Shown: in pieces, positions 25,368-38,215 of the stretch
How the letters are laid out: every line of letters begins with the position of its first letter
Position numbering within the stretch: the stretch's first letter is position 1
Assembly: GCA_018466975.1 (NCBI GenBank)
Contig: CM031563.1
Location: 2,418,001 to 2,482,000, forward strand
From: Sparassis latifolia
Taxonomy: Eukaryota; Basidiomycota; Agaricomycetes; Polyporales; Sparassidaceae
Length of the DNA: 64,000 nt
Reading direction: 5' to 3'
Program-made: the position numbers and the translations under genes
Notes under the pieces: generated by a model
Databases searched by the model: none
Seen by the model: only the letters and a program-made list of their open reading frames with translations
Told to the model about the DNA's origin: nothing

Positions 25368-25630
25368 GCAGTATGGACCATTCCACAGAAACTTCAAACC
25401 CTATAGGTGTATTTCTTTGGAAGCAACAAGATAATTATATTGAATGCCAGAATGCAGGTACAACAAACAGCAGAGTATGACAGAACTACAAATGTCCTTT
25501 GATACAGAATGTTATGCAGTAAACTTGCTTGGATGCTAACACATGGCAAGGATGATTCCTGATTTTAATCAGGTCTATACTTCTAATATATGTGTTTAGT
25601 ATTTTTTTTGCACTTTACAAATGTACATTT

Positions 25631-27689
25631 TTATAATTTTATATAAATTTTGCTATATTGCAATCTAATACAGTCATGGCATGCTTTAACATATACTATA
25701 ACAGAACTAATCTTTGATCTACACTTTGTCAGTGCTATTGAATTCATACTCTCTATTTGTCCCTCTAGTATACAAGTCTGCCCAGTTGTAACCCCATGAT
25801 TAAACCAGACACTTCCAGTCTTTGTAATAATATGTGCAGTAAAGTGGAACCCACCATAATAAACTATACCACAAAGTCTATACTTCTGATCCTGCATTTC
25901 TAACTTAGATTTCCAGTTAATCTGCAGACTGTTGGAGATGAAACACTGAAAATTTGGCAAGGACTCATATTCCAGATTATAAAGCAATGCACTATTACAC
26001 TTAGGACAAATATGCTCAGAGCATCTGGCAAAAATTGCATTCAGCCAGTCGGTACTTGATCTATTCTTGTAGGACCCAAGTTTGAATGGACTATCTTTCC
26101 ATACTGCTTTGCTACAGTCTCAAATCACTTGTCCATCTGTATTACTCTCAAATTCTATATCACAATGATCACATATAAGTTTGTAACTCAGAATATCTTC
26201 AGAGTGATTTAACATCTCCTGGCATAATGCATAGATATCAGTGCCTTCTGTACCCATTACTGGAAATACCTCAGAGTTAACTTGGTGCAAACTGAGTTTG
26301 ATTCTGTCTTATGCATTCTCCATTGTCAATTTGCCCAGTTTAACATCATCAAACACTTGTGTAAAAAGCTGCAGGTGGATATTCTGCTGCTGAACATTGG
26401 ACATCCACCATTCCGGTGAAGTTGTATACACAGCATGTAAGATTAAAAAGAGACCGTCATAGGCACAATTATATGTTTCTGCATTCCAAACAAAGCCTTG
26501 TGGTGAAGTCAGATTTTCTGGTATTGTAGCACTTGTAACCTTCTGTTTTTTAGAATTAGAGCCTGCTGGATATTCACTATGCTTATGCTTAGCACCACAT
26601 GCTGCATCAGGATCATTACTCAGAGTAATAAGGCTTTTTGTTCCTGCAGCTGCTACATAGCAGGCTAACTCTAGAGCTTGATGTTCTGCTCTAGTTAGTG
26701 TCTTAGATTCTGCAGCTTCTGTAGTGGATCCTTTCTTTGGTTTCTCTAAAAGTTTAAAAGGTGCAGTTTCCAGTGGCTTCTCAATTATGTATGGTACCTC
26801 TTTGTTCATCTAATAACTAAATGTACTGTCTTGGGAATATAATCTTGACCTTTCCATGTGCGATATCTATGTATAACTGCACGAGTAGGACCATCAATAG
26901 ATGTAGGCAACTTCTTACTGTACTGCAGTCTAGTTATTTTATTTAACAGTTCTAAGTCTCACAATTCTTGTCTTAAGTAGCCAGTTATGCCACCAGTAAA
27001 CTTTGCTGGATCAAATTCTTGCACAAGTATTGTACCTGCATATGTTGAATATCATGATAGACAGGTATATATAGACTGATGTGTCTGACAGTTCTGAAGA
27101 TCACATACATTATCTGGACAAGTTCTGCCTTGAGAATTGAAGTCTGTAATTGCAAAGTTTAGAATCACTGCCACTTGATCTCGACTTATGTGCAGGCATG
27201 TAATGCTGAATGGTCAATCTCTTGTACTTGATGTATAATAAAAACAACATTCAGAGGTAAGCCATCTAATTGAATAGGAGATGGAGGTGCAGTCAACTGT
27301 ACAAATAGAGTATCAAGGGCCATTTTATCATGAGTAAGTGGTTATGACTTCCAGCCAACTACAATGCCTTTAGCACCATTGGTGACATCACATTCAGTTG
27401 CTTCATTGTTCTTAATCATAACTGGCAGTCCAATATATAGGGACAATTTACCTGGATAATGATTAGTACAACAATGTGGCAAGTTCCAGAGTTTGTCCTG
27501 CAAATGTAGACTGATCTTATTTGGTGATTGCTTAGAATCTACTATAGCAGACTTCTTCTTTGATTTTCTCTTCTTGTCACTAGTGTCTTCTGACTTCCAG
27601 CTATCTACAAAATAAAATAAAATGTCTGAAGTGTCTGACCAGTCTCTCTGCACTTCAGGGTACCCTTTATCCCTAGCTCTTAGCAACAA
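25631..27689 (-). pseudogene. PIF1-like helicase fused to a C19-like (ubiquitin-hydrolase fold) peptidase domain, broken
   Basis: On the minus strand 27,342-27,689 reads DKLWNLPHCCTNHYPGKL and GLPVMIKNNEATE, the C-terminal part of a PIF1-like helicase. About 26,950-27,120 reads HQSIYTCLS and EFDPAKFTGG in broken frames. 26,309-26,809 carries FVWNAETYNCAYDGLFLIL, resembling a C19 Cys box. 25,631-25,987 carries VYYGGFHFTAHI, resembling the C19 His box. This fusion is, to my knowledge, repeated many times in Agaricomycete genomes. Several frames are broken, and the helicase N-terminus is cut by a TIR terminus at 27,651. Confidence 0.65.
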
Positions 27690-27760
27690 GATCTTCTATA
27701 GTATGTCATAGCTAAGAGCTTCTTAAGTGTCAGACTGACCATGGTACATATATGTGCATC
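27651..27760. repeat. Third terminus of the long-TIR family (single end)
   Basis: CACTTCAGGGTACCCTTT followed by CTAGCTCTTAGC and GCTAAGAGC matches the left ends of the two long-TIR elements for about 100 bp. It interrupts the PIF1-like frame. No matching right end was found in the window, so this is a truncated or internally deleted copy. Confidence 0.65.
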
Positions 27761-30160
27761 CAATGTGAGGCAAATAAGATAGCTGTCAAGAAAACAGAAA
27801 AACATAAAATAGCTGAAATGTTCTTTATGGAGTAAATGATGCAGATGCTATGATAGATGAGCACTCTGCAGAATAAAACTGAGCTCAAGCTGTAAGATCC
27901 AGGTTCCAAGATTAAGATTAAGATAAAAGATCACATGCTAAATCAAGATAATATTATTCCACTCTTTAGTCTCGGAGGCCTGGCAGATCTCACTTTTTCC
28001 TGTGTCTTTCTCAGTCTAACTTTGAAGCTCTTGTTAGTGGACTCATGGTACTCTCAGATAGACCCTCCAGACTTCCAGATTAAACATGCCCAATTCAGAT
28101 GACTTACATTACATGGAATCGCCCCTGAATTTATCTGTAAGCTACTCGGATGGCACTTGACTATTAGGATTGCCCCCCTTCCCTTCTTCAAGCTTTTCTC
28201 AACTCCTATGACCTATGCACCCTTATATACAGATGATGACTATGTATGCTGAATCTCACCCAGATGAAATGAACCAAGTAAGTATATATTATGGGCTTGT
28301 GGTCTTGTTATTTTTTGAGAGCAATGTGTAGCTGTCTGGTAGCTTTTTCTCTGTTCCAATTGTTGAAGAATTGTTTTTTAACCTAAACATGCCCACATTT
28401 TACAGATAACTTGTCTGGAGCTATAGAATTGGTGTGTGGAAGACCAGAGATAAGATTGTGTCTCACCAAGAGTGCCGCCGATTGATGGAGATTGTGATTT
28501 AGCCACTGCCGACAACTGTGCTTGTACCTGTTTTATGAATCAACATTCAAGGAAACAACATTATTTTTCTGTGAAGAAAGTCTTGCCCATAGAGATATGT
28601 CCCAGTTGAGTACTTGATGCACATACATGACTTCTGACTTCAATTCGGATCATATTACATCTTTAGACAGGAACATAGTAGTATAGTAAACTATAGGAAG
28701 GTCCAAGTATAGTTATAATAAAGGTTATAGTCCAGGTATGAGTTTGTTGGACCTGTGAAACCTGTACACATAGTACAGGTACATGAGGTCTGACTATATA
28801 AACCTGCAGAGTTTATATATATATAGGGGTGAGACTCAAATTAAACTAAATAAATTGAAGCACAAATGCTAACTGCATATATTCTGTAAGAGAGCTACTT
28901 AAACTTAAATTTTGCATGTTAAACTTTGCTCTTAAGTACTACTTTATTTGAAGATGTGTCTAGAATGTGTAGTAAACTACACATAAATACATATATAGTA
29001 ATAGTACAGATCATAGTACAGGGTTATCTTTCATAAACCTGTGACCCTCATAGATCTATACTATATGCAGGTCCATGTATCTGTATGTATAGTCAGAGTC
29101 AGGCCTTTGTACTACAAAGGTAGACCTGTGTCCCTGCCTAGAGTCAGAGGAGAGTACATCAAATCAAATGAAGTTTTGGTTGACACTGAGCTCAATTCGC
29201 CCACTAATACATGTCAATACACCTTTATTTTGATCATCCCACTCCCAACACCTGTATCTGTTATATCTGAAAGTCTGAGCACTTTATCTTCCAATGCTCA
29301 CTGATTGTTATTTCCACTGTTCCTGCACTTAGTCCTATAGTTGTTGGTCAATGTGACTTAGGCCTTGCTGTAAGTATAAGAGCTGGTCCCTCTAGCTGCT
29401 CTATAATACAGCCCATTTGACAATTTTGAGTTACAATATTTGCCAATAGCAATAACTTCTTCTTGACTGAGGAAGAGGTTTTTGCCTGAGATGATAGCTC
29501 TGACATGCTTCAGACTGTGGAAGTGATCTTAGGTTGTGTGCAATAGTTAAATTGAATGAAAAAATTGATTATTATATATATATATTGAATGGTCAGTGCA
29601 CCTGCAGCTGCAAAGTGTTCAATATAGAGGAGTGCTGCAATTTTGCATACAGATAATTCACTATCTATGTATTTTACAATCACTCATAAAGCTCAATTTT
29701 GTTGCAATTGCATTCATTATGAGTTCTGGTTCTTAAGTTTTAGTAGTAGCTACAATTTTTTGTCTTTTTCAAATTTTAAAAAGATCAGACTGAACAGTGT
29801 TACAAAAAGACTAAACTCAAGTGAAGTATGTGTAAAGTAGAGAAAGACTAGGCTGAATTAAAGAGTAGAAATTGCAGTAAAGACTGAGGTGAATTGATGC
29901 AAGGCATGAGGCAAATAGTAAGATTAAGTGGAAGTTTCAACATCAACAAAGATAAAAGAAAGCTGAAGTTGTCTCAGTGTATTTAGTAAGATTAAGATTA
30001 AGCTAAGTCGGAGAGTGAGTCTTATGGTAAATGCTGTCAAGAGCTAAGATGAGCTGATGTAAGACCTGAGTTAGATGGTGAAATTAAGATGAACTGGTGT
30101 AAAACTCACAACAGATAAGTATGAGACTATTCTTAAACTTTAGTACAACTTGTAGTGTGT
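27761..30160. other. AT-rich repeat debris, no gene seen
   Basis: No coding region could be supported. The stretch 28,690-29,150 contains inverted words around AGGTCC and ACCTGT that may be a decayed small element. From about 29,860 the sequence starts to show degenerate units like those of minisatellite A. Confidence 0.5.
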
Positions 30161-31566
30161 AGTAAAATTAAGCAGGGCTGACTGGAGACTAGTAAGCTTA
30201 TGCAGATCAGAGGCAATACTAGTAAAATCAAACAGGTCAGAGATGAGACTAATAACATCAAATAGGCCAGACATCAGACCAGTAAGATTAAGTCAGATAG
30301 AGGTGAGACTAGTAAAATTAAGCAGGCCTGACATGAGACTAGTATTCAGATACTGCAGAGATGAGACTAATAAGATGAAGCAAGACTAATATAAGACTTG
30401 TAAGATTAAACTGGCTAAATATGAGCCTGATAAGATTAAGCTGGCTAAAGATGAGACTAGTAAGATCAAGCAGCTCTAATGTGAGACTAGTAACACATAG
30501 CTACTGCAGATGGGAGACTAGCAAGATTAAGCAGACCAGATATGAGACTAGTAAGCCTACTAGTAAGCTTAAGCAGGTAAGATGTGAGACTAGTAAAATT
30601 AAGCAGGCTTGATGCGAGATGGGTAATATTTTGACACTACAGAGGTGAGACTAGTAAGATGGAGCAAGATTAATATAAGACTTGATCAAACTGGCTAAAT
30701 ATGAGACAAGTAAGATTAAGCAGGCTATAAGTAAGATTAAGCAGGTCTGACATGAGACTAGTAACATTTAGCTACTACAGATGCGAGGGTAGTAACATGG
30801 ACCAGATCAAATATAAAACTACTAAGATTAAGCAGGCCACTAGTAAGATTATGCATGCCAGCTGTGAGACTAGTATATTAAGCAGGCCACTAGTGAGATT
30901 GAGCAGCATACTAGTAAGATTATACAGGTAACTAGCAAGATCAAGAACACCAGATGTGAGACTGATCAGATTAAGCAGACTAGAGCAGGTCTAATATCAG
31001 ACTAGTCAGTAAGCAGGCCTACTATCAGACTAGTAAGATTAAGCAGGCCACTTGTAAGTATACATAGGTTAGTAAGATGAAGTAGAATAGTAAGACTTGT
31101 GACAAATGACTGTAGGACTAAATCAGATCCATTATAATAGATGAGAATATTAAAATGAGTCTTATATTGAACTACTAAAATATCAAAAGGAACTTTAGCT
31201 AAACTTATACTAATATAAAAAATTATCTTATTAAATGTAACCTAGTGTTTAAACACTTGACTCTATAGCACTGAGGATGTATATGATATATCTTCTGTTT
31301 GATGTACATATTATTTAAAATCTACTTAATAGCATAATGTAATTCTTTAAAAATGCCCCATAGATATTATCTCAATACAATTTCAATTACTCTGCTTCGA
31401 GTTGCAAAAGAAAAATAGTATTTAGTATTTAAAATGAATTTATATAAATCTACTCTTATTAGTTTAGCATGAGGTCTTACTATTCTCAATATAAGATCTT
31501 ATGCATTTAACAGGAAAAGCTTACAGTAATAGCTGGTGTAATACACTGATTAAGCTTAAGACTATT
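30161..31566 (+). repeat. 1.4-kb duplicated segment, copy 2
   Basis: Nearly identical to 19,763-21,168 in the same orientation. It ends at 31,566 within the shared AAGACTATT, where copy 1 continues into minisatellite B. This end is also the border between the CpG-poor transposon island and the gene-rich region. Confidence 0.9.
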
Positions 31567-31777
31567 ATTTACGTCCACTGCATTATAGCAGGAGAGTGGG
31601 AACCCTATGCTGCGGAGCGGAGCTGTCCAATTCCAGCACGACGTCACTTGCATTTCTGTCCCGATTTGGCATGTGTCATAGACTCTGCTACCTCAAGACC
31701 TTCAACCGGAACCTTGCTGTCAACTATGCGAGATAGACACGATAATATTGCAGAGGAATCTCCTGGAGTATTCATAT

Positions 31778-33254
31778 TCATTTGACCACTACCTGGTACG
31801 GGACAGGACCGTTGATATGCATGCTGTCGACAATACCACCCGTCCTCAATGCATGCGCCTTCATCCTTTCTACTTCTTCAATGATCATCGTGTCCTTGCC
31901 AGCGCGAGTTCGCGGTGTGAAGCGTTTGCGATCTCTCGTGATCTTCCAATCCGGTAGAGAGTCGACACCGAGAGTTTGCAATATCTTCAACTCGACAAGT
32001 GACTACAGACGGGTGAGAATTGTGGTAAATAGGACAGCAAATAAATCCTACATAGTCTGTAGGGTCTGCGCGATTGAGATTCAGAGGTTGCTTAAGAGTC
32101 ACTGGGGGATTGGTGATGAACCGAGGGATCCGCAGATGGTTCTTGGACGCCGAATGAGGCTTTGCAGATAAATACAAAAATTAGAGAGGTGCACAAATCA
32201 CAAATCACAACGGAAACTTACCATGAAAGGGTGGAGTAGGATGACATCTCCCGCATCGCCCGTTAACTGAAGACAAATATATCATACGTCGATAATTCCT
32301 GAGAATCAATGACTTACTTCCACGAAATCCTTGCACTGCTGGATTGAGCAGACTGATCGACTGCCATCGGGGTCCTGTGCAAGGGACTCTGCACCCTCGG
32401 CATGTTCGTGGAGCCTGTCGCATGCTGTGAGTCCCCACAATCTGTACATTACACGGCAGGTTCCGTGTACCATTTTACCACATTCTTGATGCCATCGGGT
32501 GCAATGTATGTACCGCCGCCGCGGGGCTTTATGTCATTGTACAACACGATCACCGTAAGCCCCTGCTCGCCCGAATCGAGGAAATGGGTGAACCTGGGTA
32601 ATAATCAGATCACAGGCAGATGGAGCGGTCGTGGAGACGTCACCAATCGCCGTCTCTGAAATTGGAACGTTATAAGATTGTCACCGTTTGAAGTTATCGG
32701 GAACAATTCTGAGCTCACATGTGCCAATTTCCGAGGTCTTTCGGATTAATATTGCGCTAGGGGGATTGAGCGAATATACAACATCGAACGAGTAGAAAGC
32801 TCACTTTAGTCCATTCCTCAGATCCCAGGTTGACGATCAGACTGTCCCCGCAACTTTCAAAGAGGGTAGGATCGATGCGGTCCTCTCCCCCGAGGAGCTC
32901 GCCTGCGAGCGGTCATTACACCTTGCACATTCTTGAAAAAACTACAACCATACACATCGCGCCCCACGCCCTCGGCATGAAGTCTCTGGTGGGTATCTCA
33001 CGGTGCCTGGGCATATGGATCTGCAAAAATGGATGCCAAAATCTACTGAGAATAGTTGAAGCACAGATCGGACTGCAGACCTTCTCTTTCTGCCAAGTGG
33101 TCGTGTCATTGGGATCGTACCCGAGTCTGACCCAGACATTCTCAGTGAATCGACGGATGATATTCTCTGGTACGGCCTTGGTGATCCTGACCCATCCGTT
33201 TTCCAGGAAATGAGCACGTTGCTCCGGAGTCAGAAATTTGTAGTCGATTGCCAT
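31778..33254 (-). CDS. Phytanoyl-CoA dioxygenase (PhyH) family oxygenase
   Basis: Predicted Fe(II)/2-oxoglutarate oxygenase of 328 residues in ten exons: 33254-33081, 33020-32954, 32902-32805, 32756-32719, 32655-32644, 32593-32471, 32414-32318, 32266-32222, 32159-32052 and 32002-31778. All junctions are in phase; most donors are typical, though exons 1 and 6 use GTCTGC and GTACAC. The iron site is the H-x-D of NWHIDGDWF plus the later His in PHSASKN, and LRIPRFITN holds the likely 2-oxoglutarate Arg. The start FLTPEQRAHF is typical of the family. Exon 5 is only 12 nt. Substrate unknown; fungal relatives act on small molecules. It is the first intact gene beside the transposon island. Confidence 0.88.
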
Positions 33255-33805
33255 CGCAGAATTTCAATGTAAAAGACGAATGCTAGAAGGCGACTGCATC
33301 CAGGAGGCTCGGAGCTCCACAAGAACCGCCTTTATGAAGGATGCCGGACGACGGTCCGTACAGCAGCAGGTGACCGTAACCCACGAGAAGGACTGACCGA
33401 TATCTCTCGAACTTCACGAACGACCGAAAGCTCCTTAATTACGCTCTCGGCGAAACCTCATGAACGATAACCATGTTCATGAATTTATGCCAGGCCTCGA
33501 TTGAGAGCGTTCGGATTGTGATGACGTTCAGAACGGTAGGAAGTAATGAGGTCCAGACCCAAAACCCAGCCCAGATACGTCAACTTCATATACTACAGGC
33601 AAGCAACATAAGATAAATAACCTCACGTTGACGAGTATCAAAGGGCACACCTGGTCGCGGGCCATTCTCGGAGTCTTCAGCCTATCCGTAACGCCCAAGA
33701 AGACCATCCACTGTTCACATGCCGAAATCCTACTTCCAGCAGCGCAGCAGCGGGAGTCCTCAGCACCGAAGCTGAGCAAGTATGAGTATCCCTGAGTGTG
33801 TTATA
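33255..33805. other. Intergenic region, no gene seen
   Basis: Between the PhyH start and the stop of the next gene. Open frames here have no recognisable motif. It should hold the PhyH promoter. Confidence 0.5.
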
Positions 33806-36800
33806 TTAGAATTCAGGATGATCTATAGTCCATCGACTGTGACATTCCCTTAGGAGCGCCAAGAATTTCTCTAGCTGCAGTTTAGTGGTTACCGGTGGAA
33901 CTTCGTCAAACATATCCACGACTCGGCGATCTTCGTACCGCTTGCCGTTGGGCCCGTACAAAGCGACCAAAGAGAGCACCTCCATGCAATTATCACCCCA
34001 ACTCGTGGGAAGGTTGTACGCCTTCAAGACTTGAGCCTGAAAGGGGGAAGGGATTCAGTCTCGACTGCACAGGCATTGTGGGAATAACGCACCCGCGTGA
34101 TTTGCACACTTGGAGCATCCTTCAAGTCGGACGGAGTATACTGAGAGACGAAGCGGTCGAACATGCGCTTCATGTATCGATATTGCTCCAGCAACTCTGA
34201 CATGCGACATATTCTATTTCTCATATCAACAAATGTTTGCCATTGCGGTTCTTGGCTGACTATCGAGCGAAGGTACGCGCCGACGGAGTCAACCATTGCC
34301 GTTGTTGATTCTGCGACGAGTTCGGATGGGATCGGTGCGTTGCTTCTCTCGTGAGATGAATAAGACCTGTCATAATATGTGCGAGTCCATTCGTGAGTTG
34401 AAGGAGTCCGCTCGTGAGATGTAGGGATTCTTCCATGAGACGAAGGAGTCCGATTTCCCTCAGACTGCGGGGTGAGCATGCTGGTGGAATCTGATCGAGG
34501 ATTTACTGGTATCATAGAGGTAGGCGGTGCCAGTGAGCTGCTCAATGTTGATCGCGTGCGCGAGTCGTCCCATGCATACCGTGCATCGTTGGAAACTCCG
34601 AGGTGAGCGTGGTCGATCCTAGGCCTCTTCGGAGATGATGGGCGGCGCTGATAAGACTCGTCGTACTGATGGCCTAAGTGATCTTGTTGAGTGGGCGTAG
34701 TGCCGAACGCGGTCGGAGACTTGTGTCGCATCCCAGCTTGCGCCGAATGCGGAGACGTAGGTGCAAGATATGCTGCTTGTGGAAGAGACGACGTCTGCGA
34801 GGTAGGTGAAGGCTGAGGAGAAGACATGTAAGAGTAGGAGGAAGATATAGGAGGAGAGGATGCATGAGAAAAGGGGGTAGATTCAAGGGATCGAGGTGGA
34901 GGTTCGTGAGATGGATAGTGCAGCGCGGGATAATCAATTGAACGCGAACTTGATGACCTATGCCTCTTGCGATGCTTGCGATGCCGCTGATCGGAGTATT
35001 CGCGCTCAGCGACCATATCCACCCGGAGGGGTGCCATTAGTTGAGAGTTAGCTGCTGGCGAAGGAGTCTTCATGGGGTCGGTGATTGGAGTCAACATATC
35101 GCGCTCTACTAGCGAAGGCAAACGCAGATGGCTGCTCGCCCCCGGCATAGGGTTCTACACAGAGAAAAGGCACGGTCCCAATAAAGTTAGTATCATCAGT
35201 CCGTAACACAAGGTAAACGGCCATTCTCACATCTTCAATGAATATCTCGATTGTCCTGTCCATAGTCACTGTCAAATTCACAGGGCTACATTCCATTTCT
35301 CCCTCCGACGTGAGCCTAAGGAAATAATGGCGATACTTCCCGCGCATCGTAAACACCTTCGCGCTACCTGCACGAACGACGTTGACAAGACCGATTAGCG
35401 ACCAGTCATCCGTTAGAAAACAAATCTCACCATCGATCCTGGAAGGACTACTTTGAAGTGCGTCACATATGTCTTTGGCGTCAGCCAAGTAACAACCGTC
35501 GGGTGATTCTCTGAGTTCCACTCGCAGCTCCGCAAGTTGATTTTCGGTTTGACCATTACGATTATCTTCTATGAGAAGTGTCAACACACGGAGGTAGCGG
35601 ATCGGTTGCTGTGAAGTTATGCTAGCTAAGGGAGGCAGCGATGGGGGTACGGGAGTATGGGGGACGTATGACTTTGACGGGGAAGTTGAAGGATAGTGTG
35701 AATGAGAGCTGTGAGCATGTGAGTCAGTGCCATGATATCGTTCGGGTGTACTGTACGCTCTATTAGAGGGAGGCGAAGATGGCCTGTAACTGTCTTCTAA
35801 CGGTTTTGAATGGTCGAATGATCTGCGATCAGCCATGGGTGTTGGTGGCTGTGAGTATGCTGGCGTTGGTGAGGACATGGATGATGGCGTTGCGTAGGCT
35901 TGCATTGGTTCTGAAGTGAGACCTGGCGTTCGTGCGTATGTTCGTGAAGGAGTCTGTACATGTGCGGGTGCTGGTGTCGATACACGGGCGTATCCTGTTG
36001 GTGACGCATGTCTGTGTCTATGACTTGACGTTGAGACCTGTGCATGCGAATGTGTTACTGGCGTTGCTGGCGAGTATGCAGATGCTGGCGTCGGCGGGTA
36101 TGCGTATCCAGGAGCTGCAGCCGGGACAGACGTTGGTGATGGTGGAACTATAGGTGTCGGAGGGGTGACCTCTATGAGTGCTGGTGTGGGTACCGGTACC
36201 GGTGCATCATTTTCGGCAGCAGCGACCTTGGCGCGACGACGAGCAGGCGCATTGTCCCGTTGTCTCTCATAATCATGGCGATAGTACGAACGACGAGGCT
36301 CCTGCTCAAGGTCGGGATTCGCGGTGGTCGGATGCGCAGCTTCTCGTCCGTGTGGTGCTGGTACAGCGCGATAATCAGATTTATACGGCCCGTCAGTAGG
36401 TACGGGACTTGGCCTCGCAGCGCTGGGATCGTTGGTGTAGTTATGCACGCGAAAGGTAGTCTTGTTCGCTGATGGTACGACTCCCTTCCGCACCGGCGGG
36501 GCACCAGAAGGTAGACCATCCGACGGGTGACGAGCAGTTTCCTTCTCCTTTTCCCTGCCTCTGTGCGAAGAGCTAGGCTTTGCCTTCTCCTTGCCCTTTC
36601 CCGAAGAGGCGGACTTTACTTTCTCCTTGTCTTTGCTCTTGGACGTCTTCTCCGACTTCGACTTCGAGGAAGACGTAGCCGCTGTGCCCTGATCGGGTGT
36701 GTGTTCGGTCGCTGGTGCGGCTGTAGCAGATGCACTGTAGGTTGAACTAGCCTTCGGTACGGTCCCGCCAAAACCAACAGGTTGGCGGAGAATGGGTGTT

Positions 36801-37050
36801 GTCGTAGTAGATTTCGCACTATAGGTATACGGGGATGATTTAAAGGCAGACAGTGACGTGCCTGCCGGCGGTTGATATGCAGACGTGCCCGCCGATGACT
36901 GGAAGGCGGAAGCCGATGTGCCTGCATATTGTTGAAATCCAGAAGAAGCCGATGGTTCGTGGCGAGGTTGCGACGAACCTCCAGATGATGCACTTTGATT
37001 AGAGTCGGATCCTGGGGAAGGAGGGCGACGACGAGCCTTTATCAGGTCTC
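33806..37050 (-). CDS. Large Ser/Pro-rich conserved hypothetical protein
   Basis: I recognise this only as an Agaricomycete hypothetical family. The minus strand has a long exon open from about 37,050 to 35,231, an intron (35,230-35,155), an exon 35,154-34,093, an intron (34,092-34,037), and a last exon 34,036-33,806. The first 400 or so residues are low-complexity, with a Lys-rich stretch (SKSEKTSKSKDKEK). A folded region follows (RYLRVLTLLIED, LADAKDICDALQSSPSRIDG, FTMRGKYRHYFLRL), then a second disordered segment and a helical C-terminus (LLEQYRYMKRMFDRF, LPTSWGDNC). The true start is not settled; an upstream exon near 37,090 is likely. Function unknown, possibly nuclear given the basic stretches. 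Confidence 0.7.
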
Positions 37051-38215
37051 CTCAGTGCAACTGCAAACTAATATGATTAAGAGACTTACTGGAGATGACT
37101 CGCGACTGTTAGAAACGGCCAGAAATGTAGATTGTCAGATATTGGTCAATTATATATGAAGCAAAACGAAAACTCGTGACTGTACTGTGCGGCGTAAAGC
37201 ATTATCTCATATCCACAGCCTTAAGTTCAGTGACCTAGAGCGGATGGGGCTCAACATGGGTCCACAAATGTCGGACGAAATTATATGGATGAAGCAAAGG
37301 TTTTCCGCGACAACTAATTCCCAAGGACGTGCAACGTCAAGTGAAGTTACGCGCCTCCAGCGAATGAAACATGCTTGTGTGTCTCACTAAAGCAAGCAGC
37401 AGCAAAGTAGACAGATCCTGACTATTTCTACGGAGAAAGATAACGTACAGCAGAAAACAAAGAGGAAAAATGGCTTGAAAGAGATGTAAATGTTGACTGC
37501 GCCGCGATCCGAGAGCCAGTGTGGCCATACAAGCTCCATATCTCATCGTACGTGGAAGTGTTCGAAGAAGATAACAGATTGAACATACTCACGAGGAATC
37601 ACTGCTCATAGTATACACTTAGCTCAGCTATCTCCCGGTAGCTGAAATACGACTCGGAGAGATGAGGACAGCTAGATGAAGATGAAGCAGGAAGCAATAA
37701 GTTAGCCCTGAGATGCAGAATAGAGACGGTTCCTCGGATGTTGTGAACGGAGCAGAAGGACAGTAGAAAGTGCGTATTTACACGCCGGGCGTTGACTCCG
37801 AAAACGTGGCATGTGCACTGTGCAACCCTTGGCATGTATGCGGTTGCTTTCGAGTAGCTGTTGTACTCAACGCAAGGACACTGGACAGAACAACAATGAA
37901 CAAATCACGATCACGTGCTCCCGACAAGGACATGGTAATGTTGCCGCTACCGAGGTATTTGTTTCCGGTCACCACGATGCACCGTGCACTTGCAATGCTA
38001 TAGTGTAATACAAGGCAAAAATCGAGGGGCAAAAGAGTGGCGAACAACAATACGGCGCCATGCAGTTATGCCGCACCTACTACCATGCCGTCTGGATTCG
38101 AGACTACTGCCACCGTACCTCCTCGTGCAGACCTCGTACTTACAGGCCTCGTGCCTACTGCAATGCATAGACGGACAATATACGTTACAGGTGACATCAT
38201 TTCCCCTCAAGGTCG
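37051..38215. other. Intergenic region, no gene seen
   Basis: May contain the first exon and promoter of the Ser/Pro-rich gene (a candidate donor GTAAGT lies near 37,085 on the minus strand). No other coding sequence is supported. Confidence 0.45.

Noticed and set aside
37187..37546. Small open frames between the Ser/Pro-rich gene and the carrier
   Set aside because: Short, overlapping on both strands, no motif.
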